Source: Calothrix sp. MO_192.B10 (GTDB lineage: Bacteria > Cyanobacteriota > Cyanobacteriia > Cyanobacteriales > Nostocaceae). Taken from it: a stretch of DNA of 64,000 bases. This document shows, in pieces, positions 37,012 through 46,186 of this stretch. The translations under genes were made by a program, and so were the position numbers. The DNA lies in NCBI GenBank assembly GCA_030065055.1, contig JASJDS010000001.1, positions 62,001-126,000 on the forward strand, written 5' to 3'. Position 1 is the first letter of the stretch, and every line of letters starts with the position of its first letter. A model generated the notes under the pieces. That model did not search any database. It had not been told where the DNA came from and saw nothing but the letters and a program-made list of their open reading frames with translations.

Positions 37012-37823
37012 TTAACTTGATTCTCCATGCTGAAACTGAGTCAGCAACCAAGCTATAACTTGACTTTGGTCTGTTTGTCGAGTCATGTGAAATGCTTTAT
37101 TTAATAGAGAAATTTCTAGTCCTGGTAATATATGAGATTGGGTAATACGCTTACTACCACCATCTGCGATAGTTTGCGCTGACTTGTCAGTTCGCAAAAG
37201 CGATAATCCGCACATTGCGTACATCCAAAATCCAGTATTCTCCCACTCCTAAATCCTCATATACACATATCTTGCACCTTCTCAATAAGCGTAAGGTGGG
37301 CATTGCCCACCCTACCAAATAATAAGGGTTACAGGCGATAATTTTCGCAATAATCATGTGGTGCAAAATGTGAATATAACAATCTCTTCTCACCTTGGTC
37401 ATCAGCGAGGGAAGTATTTGCTACTTCGATGACTAAAGTTGGTGGTGGATAAATATCAAGATTGATAATAGAAGTACCGTAGGGAATGGCATTGGCATTG
37501 TCACCAATGTAAAATGATGCATCGGGTTGAGCTTCGCTATAGCCCGTTTTGCGGTAGGTACAGTTATCATTTCCATTCATGGGAATACCTTTAATGGCAG
37601 CAAATACACTGACAGCAGTTATAATAACTGTATGGTCGCGGGAGTGGTCATTTCCTACAGGTGGCATTTCAATCCTCATTCGTCCATCTTGGTAGTATCC
37701 CTTAGCTTTGCCATAAGCTGGATTTTCAATTACTTGGATATATTCATCCCAACTAGCTGTTACCCAAGTATCAGTGAGGATTTTGGTGTGGAGTTCCTGC
37801 ATAAATCTCCTCTCATAATTCAA
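37012..37823 (-). pseudogene. Uma2-family nuclease-like gene, disrupted
   Basis: The first 145 residues match Uma2/DUF820 (PDASFYIG, then PPPTLVIEVANTSLADDQGEKRLLY). The frame is then broken by a 111-bp MITE-like insertion (37263-37373). Coding resumes with YEDLGVGEYWILDVRNVRIIAFA near 37200-37260, and after a further frameshift ends with SHILPGLEISLLNKAFHM to about 37012. The pieces together make a full-length family member. Confidence 0.85.
37263..37373. mobile_element. MITE-like insertion in the Uma2 gene
   Basis: About 111 bp bounded by imperfect inverted ends CACATATCTTGCACC and GGTGCAAAATGTG, flanked by ATA/TATA-type sequence. The interior holds GGTGGGCATTGCCCACC, a perfect palindrome (37292-37308). 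Non-coding; responsible for the first break in Uma2. Confidence 0.7.
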
Positions 37824-37898
37824 ATTTTAGGCGATCGCTGCCGATTTTGCTTACCCACTGGCGTAAAATAGCAATCACATCCCCAATCATTAACCAAC

Positions 37899-38123
37899 GT
37901 GCGAACCGATAGCTTTTTCTACGAAATTTTCCAAACAGACTCCAGCATCGTCTTTGAACTGATTAACAGACCATCTCCTCCCATTCTCCACTCCTATTCC
38001 ATACCAAAGTCTTCTAGGAGAAGGATAAGCAAGCCACAGAATGATAACATTACACCTGATCGGACTATTGAAATATCCTCTGATTCAAGAATTGAGAAAA
38101 TTTATCTGGCAATTACCGAATAA
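37899..38123 (+). pseudogene. DUF2887 copy 5, truncated
   Basis: Matches the first 28 codons of the other copies (GTG start, RTDSFFYEIFQTDSSIVFELIN), then diverges after RPSPP. The rest reads into unrelated sequence. Remnant of the same cluster, separated by the Uma2 pseudogene. Confidence 0.75.
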
Positions 38124-38398
38124 TTACTGTTGTGGAATTGGCAAACAAAAATCAAATTTAACCGGAATCCATACTAATAGATGGAATTGACTATAGTAAG
38201 CTGATTTTTTGGCTTTATTTTTAGTGTATTCTGATACTTTGCAGATGCTATTTTTATCTCCCTATAACAATAGTCATGATTATCAAGACAATGTACAACC
38301 ATCCATTTGGCATTGGTGGCTGACCATAAATTCCTTCAATCTGTAGCTAATATTTTCAATCGTATCGCCAATCAATGCAAACTAGGAGAAAAGAAACT

Positions 38399-39907
38399 GT
38401 GAAAATACATTGGTTAGTACCTGGTACTGTTGTGACTATGTTGATGCTGTCGGCACCTGCGGCTGCGGCTAGACTACAATCTTGGCGTTTTCATGCTAGC
38501 CAGAACCGATTAGAAATCAACACCATCGGTGACGTGCAACCCAAGGCACGACTGATGTTTAATCCCACCCGCTTGGTAATTGATTTACCTGGAACCGAGT
38601 TGGGACAAAATCCCATTACCCAACCTATTGGTGGAGCAATCCGTGCTATTCGCGTGGCACAATTCGACCGTCAAACCACCCGTTTAGTACTAGAACTAAG
38701 TCCTGGATATACCCTCGACCCACAACAGGTCAAATTTGTGGGAGTAACTGCCAGTAATTGGTCTATCCAGTTGCCACCACCCCAGCGCAATAGTCAGCTT
38801 GCTGCTAATAAAAATATTTATAACTTCAATGTAATTACCCGGAATAATAACACCCCTGCTAGTAGATTAACGCCTATTAATACAAATGTTAATAATTCTC
38901 CACTGGCACAATCGGATGCATCATTTATCAGTACTATCCAGTCCGTCAAATTAAGTCCCACTAGTACCCAACTAGTAATTAGAGGCGATCGCAATTTAGC
39001 AGCTAGTGGTGGTTGGGATAGAACCACAGGTTTGTATCGCATTGTCATTCCCAATGCCAAGTTAGCTGACAGGGTTCAAGGACCACAATTAAATGCCAAT
39101 AGTCCCCTGCTCCGCATCCGCCTCCAACAAAAAGACCCCCGTACCGTAGTTATATTGGTACAACCAGCCAGTGGAATCGCCATTGGTAGACTCAATCAAA
39201 TTGGCGATCGCTTCATCTCCGTAAATTTACGACGTTCTTCTATGGTGAGGAATCCCCTATCTGAGCCTATATTCAAACTGACACCACCACCCCAAGAATC
39301 CCAACCCATACCCAGAAGAGTAATCAATCAACCCACTACCAAACCTTCCCGTCCCTTACCAAGAAGACGAGTTGTAATTATGTTAGACCCCGGACATGGC
39401 GGTAAAGATTCTGGTGCAGTAGGACTGGGTGGATTACGAGAAAAGGATGTGGTTCTCCCCATTAGTCAAACCATTGCTGAGGTGTTGTCCCAAAATGGCA
39501 TTCAAGTAGTACTCACCCGTAACTCAGATTATTTCATCAGCCTCCCAGGTAGAGTAAAAATGTCTCGGCAAGCTAACGCCAATTTATTTGTCAGCATCCA
39601 TGCCAATGCAGTGGCTAACCGTCCCCATGTTAGTGGCATAGAAACATTTTTTCATTCCCCAAACAGTAAGAAGTTAGCTCAAGCAGTTCAAAACAATATA
39701 CTCGGCAGAATCGGCAACCTGAGAAACCGGGGTGTAAAAAGAGCCAGATTTTACGTCCTGCGAAAAAATTCCATGCCGGCCATTTTAGTGGAAACAGGTT
39801 TTGTCACAGGTACGGAAGATAACTCCCGTTTAAGAAACCCAGAATACCAAAAGCGCATGGGGGAAGCTATAGCTCATGGTATTTTGGAATACCTAAGACA
39901 AAGATAA
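38399..39907 (+). CDS. amiC: N-acetylmuramoyl-L-alanine amidase (AmiC type)
   Basis: 502 residues from GTG at 38399, chosen because AGGAG lies 8 bases upstream and the protein then begins with a clean signal peptide (MKIHWLVPGTVV to APAAAA). AMIN domains lie at about 28-130 and 180-275, and a C-terminal Amidase_3 domain from 320. Zinc ligands and catalytic residues are present: His in LDPGHGG, Glu in REKDVVL, His in VSIHANA and Glu in LVETGFVTG. It cleaves peptidoglycan cross-bridge stems at septa; in heterocystous species AmiC forms the septal nanopores. murI follows. Confidence 0.92.
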   Translation: MKIHWLVPGTVVTMLMLSAPAAAARLQSWRFHASQNRLEINTIGDVQPKARLMFNPTRLVIDLPGTELGQNPITQPIGGAIRAIRVAQFDRQTTRLVLELSPGYTLDPQQVKFVGVTASNWSIQLPPPQRNSQLAANKNIYNFNVITRNNNTPASRLTPINTNVNNSPLAQSDASFISTIQSVKLSPTSTQLVIRGDRNLAASGGWDRTTGLYRIVIPNAKLADRVQGPQLNANSPLLRIRLQQKDPRTVVILVQPASGIAIGRLNQIGDRFISVNLRRSSMVRNPLSEPIFKLTPPPQESQPIPRRVINQPTTKPSRPLPRRRVVIMLDPGHGGKDSGAVGLGGLREKDVVLPISQTIAEVLSQNGIQVVLTRNSDYFISLPGRVKMSRQANANLFVSIHANAVANRPHVSGIETFFHSPNSKKLAQAVQNNILGRIGNLRNRGVKRARFYVLRKNSMPAILVETGFVTGTEDNSRLRNPEYQKRMGEAIAHGILEYLRQR

Positions 39908-40039
39908 AAATAGTCATAATTATGAGGCGATCAATGCCTGTATAAAATTCCCAACTAGATTGAGAATTTTATGATTCAGTTATAAAATTTCTCGATTTAT
40001 CCTGTATCTTAATCAAAAAACTAAAATCAGAATCTGCCT

Positions 40040-40915
40040 GTGTTTCCATCTTCTATGAACTTTGAAGGCAATCTTTCCTCTTTTTACACTCAAGAACCAC
40101 ACCGCGCTCCCATTGGTATCTTTGATAGCGGAGTTGGAGGTCTGACAGTACTCAGACAACTTTACCAACAACTCCCCCATGAATCTATTATCTATTTTGG
40201 GGACACTGCACGACTTCCCTATGGCATTCGTTCCCAAGCAGAAATTTTACAGTTTGTGCGCGAAATCCTCGACTGGATGCAAAAACAAGGGGTGAAAATG
40301 GTAATCATGGCTTGTAATACCAGTTCTGCCTTAGCCCTAGAAGCTGTGCGTACAGAATATAATATCCCCATTCTCGGCTTAATTTTACCAGGGGCAAAAG
40401 CAGTGGTACAGCTAGGCAAACGAGTGGGGGTAATTGCTACTCCCGCAACTGCCAAAAGTAATGCTTACAAGCAAGCAATTCAGGAAATTGCTGCGGATGT
40501 GGAGGTGTGGCAAGTTGGCTGTCCGGAATTTGTCCCCCTCATCGAACAAAACCGCATTCACGATCCTTATACAACCCAGATAGCACGTTCCTACCTAGAA
40601 CCACTATTAGAAAAAGAAATTGATACCTTAATATATGGCTGTACCCATTATCCCCACCTCGCACCAGTATTGCAGCAGCTACTTCCTGCCCACGTCCAAC
40701 TCATCGATCCAGCGGTTCACGTGGTAGCTGCTTGCGCCCAGGAATTAGACCTACTAGGCTTAAAAAATAACCACCCGCCATTACCAACTCGCTTTGCTGT
40801 TAGCGGTTGTTCCCAGCAATTCGCCCAATCTTCCCTACAATGGCTCGGTTGTACCCCTATGGTAGAGACGGTTAGCTTTGCCAATACTGCAATTTTCCAT
40901 GCAACAAAGGACTAG
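40040..40915 (+). CDS. murI: glutamate racemase
   Basis: 291 residues. Converts L- to D-glutamate for peptidoglycan. The catalytic cysteines are C92 in MACNTSSA and a second in YGCTHYPH near 200; IFDSGVGGLTV at 27-37 carries the conserved Asp. The start is GTG at 40040 or ATG at 40055; neither has a good ribosome-binding site. It follows the amidase gene by 130 bases, so the two cell-wall genes may be coexpressed. Confidence 0.93.
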   Translation: MFPSSMNFEGNLSSFYTQEPHRAPIGIFDSGVGGLTVLRQLYQQLPHESIIYFGDTARLPYGIRSQAEILQFVREILDWMQKQGVKMVIMACNTSSALALEAVRTEYNIPILGLILPGAKAVVQLGKRVGVIATPATAKSNAYKQAIQEIAADVEVWQVGCPEFVPLIEQNRIHDPYTTQIARSYLEPLLEKEIDTLIYGCTHYPHLAPVLQQLLPAHVQLIDPAVHVVAACAQELDLLGLKNNHPPLPTRFAVSGCSQQFAQSSLQWLGCTPMVETVSFANTAIFHATKD

Positions 40916-40954
40916 CAACTTGGGTTATTACTAGTCCATACTATTCTTGAAAAT

Positions 40955-41108
40955 AGTCAGGAGTTAAGAGTTTAAAGTTAGGAGTTAAGAGTTTGAAGTT
41001 AGGAGTTAGGAGTTAAGAGTTTAGAGCTTTTAATTCATCACTCCTTCACTCCCTCACTCCCTCACTCCCTCACTCCCTCACTCCCTCACTCCCTCACTCC
41101 CTCACTCC
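40955..41108. repeat. short tandem repeats
   Basis: AGGAGTTAAGAGTTTGAAGTT-type repeats (40960-41025), then a pure array of TCCCTCAC octamers (about 41041-41108). Non-coding. Confidence 0.9.
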
Positions 41109-41327
41109 CTATTGGGTATTGAGTATCGACTCCGGAGTATTGATAACTTCTGTCATTTGTTGGCTGACTGAAACATCCAACTGAGATTCACCCCCACTCA
41201 CTGAGCCTCTATCTGAATTTACAGTTCTTTTACTACTACGCTTGGCTATGGCTAATAATAGATAAACTGCAAACAAATATCCCGAAGCTAAAATAAATAT
41301 CAACATAGGTCCCTTTCCGCTAATCAT
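41109..41327 (-). CDS. small single-pass membrane protein
   Basis: 72 residues. One membrane segment (8-28, MLIFILASGYLFAVYLLLAIA), then a basic Lys/Arg/Ser stretch and a polar Ser/Thr/Gln tail. GGGAGAAAA lies just before the ATG. It is preceded on its own strand by about 400 bases of strongly structured, gene-free sequence that could be its regulatory leader. Family unknown. Confidence 0.6.
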   Translation of the reverse strand: MISGKGPMLIFILASGYLFAVYLLLAIAKRSSKRTVNSDRGSVSGGESQLDVSVSQQMTEVINTPESILNTQ

Positions 41328-41740
41328 TTTTCTCCCAGCACTTGTCTCAAACGAAAATCAAATAAATAGGGAAAATTTAGCTATCTCAATTCATACTTGA
41401 TAGCTTTTTCCCATATAGGTTTTCCTGCCAGAGTGCCATTGCTCTCTGACCCACATAAATATTTAGTCTTCGCAGACTATAACTGAGAACAATGCTCAAT
41501 TAGCAAAAAGCAAATCTCGCCCCTGTTTTCAGCAATCTACCTAGTCCGCTGAACTTTGCACGCACCTCTCATTACCATGAGCAAGACAAAGTCTCAGGTG
41601 CGGCGAAGAAATATAGCAGTCTACCCCTACAGATAGTGCATAATTCCTAGCCTAGAGGTTCGCATACTCCAGTACCAGTCAAAGAAATCATTCTTTGGCT
41701 TAACTGGCGATTATTTATTTAAGTTCACCATGCCGTCAAA
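41328..41740 (-). promoter_or_regulatory. candidate structured leader or ncRNA on the minus strand
   Basis: Potential structures, read on the minus strand: CAAAGAA/TTCTTTG inside CCAGT/ACTGG near 41680-41712; a three-way junction closed by CGCACCT/AGGTGCG (41561-41602) with inner hairpins CTCAT/ATGAG and AGAC/GTCT; and GCGGACTA/TAGTCTGC (41472-41549), which pairs fully only on the minus strand (a G-U there becomes A-C on plus). A hairpin AGCTATC/GATAGCT (41379-41405) lies before the ORF. TTGACG near 41730-41745 may be the -35 box. No known riboswitch motif recognised. Confidence 0.45.
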
Positions 41741-42998
41741 GTAAAAATACCTATTGGCTTTTGACTTTTTCGGAGTGAATATCCACAAAAAGATTGAAAT
41801 CCCTTAATTTTAGCCTAACACAAATATGTTGACTTTTAAGCCTATTTTTCAGCTAAATTTATAATTGCCTCAAAGAATGTAGAAATGTATAGAGTAAATC
41901 TACTGAAGAATGTAGCAATCAAGAAATTATTCAGTAGTGGTCAGATTTATCAGCGATCGCCCGAACCACCATCTTTAAATTGAACTAATTATATTATAGA
42001 ATCTATGTTCAACATAGGTATCTCCCAATGGCCATACCTACCGATAAACATTGGACAGGTTTTTCCCAAGGCTTGATACCGATTACTGTTTGGTCAAAAG
42101 TACTGTGTTTTCTAGCTTTTAACATTTATAAAAGGTTGTAAATGGTCTGTTGATTTCCGTGTCCACTGTACTAGTCGGGGAATCTACCCATGTGGCTGGC
42201 TCCCTAACCCCTCTCCCTGATTAACGATGCTTGACCCACATCTTGTGAACCCGTTACAAAATAGGGAAGTTAAGACAAAGCCACCCTCTCTCAGAAATGA
42301 AGCGATCGCAAACCTGATCCATGTTGAAAACATGGGCGGGGTATTTGATCATAATTCAAAAAGATGGACTGTATTTTTTCACCGGAAATCTTTGCCAAGA
42401 CCAAACAAACAAATCCTAATTACAAATGAGGTATTTAACCCCCTATTTTAAATATTTAACTCTCAGATTAAAGCATATAATTACTGCATTCTAATCTGTA
42501 GATTGATAATGTTTTACTATCATATTTTTGATTAAAAACAGTAGCAAGAAATACAAAATATCAAAAAATAATAAATAGAGGCACAATTGACCGAAGGGGC
42601 TTGCACCCCTTCGGTCACCCTTAAACCTTCTTCCTTCTTCCCTCTTCCTTCGCATTGACCAAACAGTAATCGGTATCAACTCCCTAGCCCTTGAGCGGGC
42701 GGCTGCGCCAACGGGAAAGGGAACTCTTAACAGGCAACAGTGAGGGTTTTCGCCTAGATCAAGTGCCCAAATTCTATTGGTGGAGGTGGAAAAATTTTTT
42801 CTGTGACTGTTGCCCTTGGATTTATCGATGGGGAAACTGATAACTGTTAGCGTAGCTCCTCCGTAGGAGGCTAACTGATAACTGAAATGACCACATCAGC
42901 AATATTCCCTAACGAAAATTTTGCACTGGCACTAGGTTATCTTAAAATGAGTAAAGGATATGTAAACTTTCGTAACCTAAGCCAGAGTCCGCCAATCC
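41741..42998. other. long intergenic region before sds
   Basis: About 1.25 kb with no credible gene. It contains an inverted-repeat-bounded segment (42073-42679), polypyrimidine CTTCTTCC repeats near 42630, AAGGGGTGCAAG palindromes near 42600, and a copy of the TTAGCGTAGCTCCTCC repeat (42846-42875). The short ORF at 42227-42451 has no recognisable features. The sds promoter should be in the last 100 bases. Confidence 0.5.
42073..42679. mobile_element. 607-bp segment bounded by perfect 25-bp inverted repeats
   Basis: TTGATACCGATTACTG...GGTCAA at 42073-42097 is the exact reverse complement of 42655-42679. Sequence identity stops at the repeat edges. The interior has no transposase. It looks like a non-autonomous element or the footprint of one. 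Confidence 0.55.
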
Positions 42999-43970
42999 AT
43001 GACCCCAGCCACATCTCTATTTTCCCCTGTGGAAGCAGACCTGCAGATACTAGCAGACAATCTCAAGCAGTTAGTGGGAAATCGCCATCCAATTCTTTAT
43101 GCCGCAGCCGAACACCTATTTGGAGCGGGTGGAAAACGTATTAGACCTGCCATAGTGCTGCTAATATCGCGGGCAACAATGCAGGAACAAGATATTACCC
43201 CCCGTCATCGACGTTTAGCTGAAATCACAGAAATGATTCATACAGCTAGCCTAGTCCATGATGATGTTGTGGATGAATCAGAGATACGGCGTGGTGTACC
43301 TACCGTCCACAGCTTATTTGGCAATCGTATAGCTGTCTTAGCGGGAGATTTCTTGTTTGCTCAATCTTCCTGGTATTTAGCTAACTTAGATAGTTTAGAG
43401 GTGGTGAAATTATTATCAGAAGTGATTATGGATCTGGCAGCTGGGGAAATTCAGCAAGGATTAAACCGCTTCGATACCACTACATCTTTAGATATTTATA
43501 CGCAAAAGAGTTATTACAAAACAGCTTCACTGATAGCTAACAGTTCTAAAGCTGCGGGGGTATTAAGTAATGTCTCTTCAGAGATAGCCGAACATTTATA
43601 CAGTTATGGTCGTCATTTAGGTCTAGCATTCCAAATTGTAGATGACATATTAGACTTCACCAGTTCTAGTGATACCTTGGGTAAGCCTGCTGGCTCGGAT
43701 CTCAAGAGCGGTAATCTGACAGCACCAGTGTTATTTGCCCTAGAAGAACAACCTTATTTGGAGGCACTGATTGAGAGGGAGTTTGCCCAACAAGGGGATT
43801 TAGAGCAGGCAATGAACTTAATTCAAGATAGTCAAGGAATACAGCGTTCGAGGGAATTAGCGACTCATCATGCCAAAATAGCTGTTGAGCATATTGAGGT
43901 GATTCCGCCTTCCCAATCCCGCCAAACTCTCATAAACCTGGCAAATTACGTTTTAAGCCGACTTTATTAG
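42999..43970 (+). CDS. sds: solanesyl diphosphate synthase
   Basis: 323 residues, a trans-long-chain prenyl diphosphate synthase that makes the C45 tail of plastoquinone. The first Asp-rich motif is D88-D89-x2-D92 in LVHDDVVDESEIRRG; the second is VDDILDF near 220. GGKRIRP (45-51) binds the diphosphate. The start ATG at 42999 gives the family N-terminus MTPATSLFSPVEADL. It stands alone on the plus strand. Specificity (C45) is assigned from the cyanobacterial family, not from residues I can read. Confidence 0.92.
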   Translation: MTPATSLFSPVEADLQILADNLKQLVGNRHPILYAAAEHLFGAGGKRIRPAIVLLISRATMQEQDITPRHRRLAEITEMIHTASLVHDDVVDESEIRRGVPTVHSLFGNRIAVLAGDFLFAQSSWYLANLDSLEVVKLLSEVIMDLAAGEIQQGLNRFDTTTSLDIYTQKSYYKTASLIANSSKAAGVLSNVSSEIAEHLYSYGRHLGLAFQIVDDILDFTSSSDTLGKPAGSDLKSGNLTAPVLFALEEQPYLEALIEREFAQQGDLEQAMNLIQDSQGIQRSRELATHHAKIAVEHIEVIPPSQSRQTLINLANYVLSRLY

Positions 43971-44316
43971 AGATTCCTCTTTTGAAAGTCGAACATAATT
44001 GACAAAGTCATATCATGTCCGGCAAATTACCCATAATATGTCATTGCGAGTGGAACGAAGTGAAACGACGCAATCCCAAAGTCTTTGAGATTGCTTCCCT
44101 TCGGTCGCAATGACGGTTATTTAAACGGACATCATATCAGCAGTCAGTAGGGAAAGCGATCGCTTCGCTGATCGCCTATCTACTATTCCCTACTTAAATT
44201 TCTGACAAAGATAAATCCTTGCTTGTTTTAAGATTTTTGGTTATTTCCATGACGCTGCACCAGAAGGTTAAAATAATACCAGTACAATACAATCCTGACT
44301 AGCTGTACTAATTATT
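43971..44316. repeat. intergenic palindromic element between convergent genes
   Basis: Holds a 76-bp element (about 44038-44114) with termini GTCATTGCGA and TCGCAATGAC and inner GCAATCCC / GAGATTGC arms, nested in a wider ATATCATGTCCG / CGGACATCATAT inverted pair (44013-44138). The related TCATTGCGACGCAAGGAAGC occurs near 32674. No gene. Confidence 0.65.
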
Positions 44317-44793
44317 TTAGGCAATATCGGGAGGAATGTAACCACTAGAAGGTGATTTTTTGAGCTGACTTTGAATTTTATTTTGTAATTCTGTTCGCCG
44401 TATTTCTACGGGTTCAGCATCTGTTCCATGTGTCTCTAAAAACAGTATACTATCCACTGATTCTAATGCCACCAATTGGAACAAAATGTCAATCACGGGC
44501 ATGGGTACGGCAGTAAGTTGGGCATCCAGCCCAGAAGATGAGCTAGCTGAAATATCTTTTAAGCTAGGAAAAGCATAAATAACGCGCTTTTGTAGTGCTG
44601 AATTGGTACGATTACTTAATGTAGTTACAACCCAAGACTGTTGTAAGTTTTGGAGAATGTAGTATTGGTGATGGCGTAACTGTTGGGCGATCGCCTTCAG
44701 AACTGGGGCAATTGCTGCTATCAGTTGTGGGGTTATACCATCTTGGGGTGCATTGTCAATAAGTGATTGAATTTGTATATCTATATCCATCAT
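44317..44793 (-). CDS. conserved hypothetical protein
   Basis: 158 residues, soluble, helix-rich at the N-terminus (IQIQSLIDNAPQDG, LIAAIAPVLKAIAQQL) with a beta-rich middle (YYILQNLQQSWVVTTLSN) and a polar tail. No motif that I recognise. Divergent from hetZ across a 200-base intergenic region. Found in the same place beside hetZ, it may be a cyanobacterial conserved protein, but I cannot confirm it. Confidence 0.65.
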   Translation of the reverse strand: MMDIDIQIQSLIDNAPQDGITPQLIAAIAPVLKAIAQQLRHHQYYILQNLQQSWVVTTLSNRTNSALQKRVIYAFPSLKDISASSSSGLDAQLTAVPMPVIDILFQLVALESVDSILFLETHGTDAEPVEIRRTELQNKIQSQLKKSPSSGYIPPDIA

Positions 44794-44883
44794 GATTTGT
44801 AGACAACTCCTAAGTATTGGCTATAACTGTGTGTTATGGCAGATAAATAATCAAACAACAATGGGGAATAATCACCCAGGTTA

Positions 44884-44960
44884 AATCCTCATCCCAGGAT
44901 TAAGGTGTATTTAGCTTACACGCAAAACCCTTAGCCTCAGGCCTGTAGTCACAGGTTTTC
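44884..44960 (+). promoter_or_regulatory. inverted repeats upstream of hetZ
   Basis: AATCCT-N6-AGGATT (44885-44902) and CCTGT-AGTC-ACAGG (44942-44955) lie 40-110 bases before the hetZ ATG. HetR is known to bind an inverted repeat upstream of hetZ in Anabaena; these do not match the published GAGGGGTCTAACCCCTC-type target well, so they are only candidates. Confidence 0.3.
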
Positions 44961-44995
44961 ATTAAGTATGTTAGGGTCTTTTTAATAACGAGACT

Positions 44996-46186
44996 ATGAA
45001 CTTAGCCGCAACCACAACTATTCAGGGAGAAAAATCAATTGGCGTGGAGGCGATATTTCAACTCCTATTCCAGGAGCTTAAAAAATTAACCAGTGCTTCA
45101 GAGCAAAATTGCCAGGATGTGGCAAGTCGGATTAGTGCGGAAGTCGAACGGATTTGTCATGAAAGTAAACGCATCCAAGCTTCTGGCGATATAGCTAATT
45201 CGGCTATGGCTCTAGCCAAGCATCGTCTACAACAGTGCATCAGATACTATCAATTAGGGTCAAACCGGGGCAGAATCGAGTTACACAGTACTCTTAGTGC
45301 CATTATCTACCGTTACATTAACTCTCCCCAGAGACAATTGAGCTATCAAGGGCGACTAACTATCATTGAAGATTTTTTACAAAGCTTCTATTTAGAATCT
45401 TTAAATGCTTTCCGTCGAGAAAGTCAATTACCTGCAACCTATCGCCCCCGCACTCTCTTAGAATTATCGGAGTACATGGCATTTACGGAGCGTTATGGTA
45501 AGCGACGCATACCCCTACCCGGTCGCCAGCAACAGCTGATTATTCTCCGCGCCCAAACTTTTTCCCAGCAGCAACCACCAGAAACCTGTGTAGATATAGA
45601 ACGGGCAGCAGAGGGCAGCAGTGGCGAATCTGATGGTAATTGGGAAGATCCAGCAGTACAGCAGTTACGTACTGCTATGGCTACCCAAGTAGAGTCAGAG
45701 CCTCAAGAGGAAAGCTTGCGTTCTGTGGTAGTGACAGAATTAATGGACTACCTGGAAGAAAAGCAACAATCAGATTGTGCGGATTATTTTGCCTTACGTC
45801 TCCAAGATTTATCAGCCCAGGAAATTGAGAAGATTTTAGGTTTAACTTCCCGTCAGCGAGATTACTTACAACAACGCTTCAAGTATCACTTAATTAGATT
45901 TGCTTTATTACACCGTTGGGAGTTGGTTCACGAGTGGTTAGAAGCCGATTTAAAGACTAATTTAGGGTTGACCCCCCAAGAATGGCAAATATATACTGAA
46001 AAATTGGACGATACCCAACGATCGCTATTAGATTTGAAACAACAAGGACAACCAGATGAAAAAATTGCTAAAACATTAGGGCTATCTATGGCTCAATTAC
46101 AAAAACGCTGGTTTAAAATTCTCGAACAAGCTTGGGAAATTCGTAACTCTTTAATGTCCGGATCGAGTGCATCTACTCATGAATAG
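44996..46186 (+). CDS. hetZ: HetZ, early heterocyst-differentiation regulator
   Basis: 396 residues, close to the 401 of Anabaena HetZ. Putative DNA-binding regulator that acts with HetR and HetP in commitment to heterocysts. The N-terminal half is helical (EAIFQLLFQELKKLTSASEQN, RLQQCIRYYQLGSNRGRIELH). The C-terminal part has two helix-turn-helix-like segments, LSAQEIEKILGLTSRQRDYL and DEKIAKTLGLSMAQLQKRW, reminiscent of sigma factor region 4. The next gene, patU-like, overlaps the stop codon by 8 bases (ATGAATAG), which indicates translational coupling and the hetZ-patU pair known from heterocystous species. Confidence 0.9.
   Translation: MNLAATTTIQGEKSIGVEAIFQLLFQELKKLTSASEQNCQDVASRISAEVERICHESKRIQASGDIANSAMALAKHRLQQCIRYYQLGSNRGRIELHSTLSAIIYRYINSPQRQLSYQGRLTIIEDFLQSFYLESLNAFRRESQLPATYRPRTLLELSEYMAFTERYGKRRIPLPGRQQQLIILRAQTFSQQQPPETCVDIERAAEGSSGESDGNWEDPAVQQLRTAMATQVESEPQEESLRSVVVTELMDYLEEKQQSDCADYFALRLQDLSAQEIEKILGLTSRQRDYLQQRFKYHLIRFALLHRWELVHEWLEADLKTNLGLTPQEWQIYTEKLDDTQRSLLDLKQQGQPDEKIAKTLGLSMAQLQKRWFKILEQAWEIRNSLMSGSSASTHE

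Noticed and set aside
42227-42451. 74-residue ORF inside the 25-bp inverted repeats
   Set aside because: No ribosome-binding site, no domain; too little to claim a gene or a transposase.
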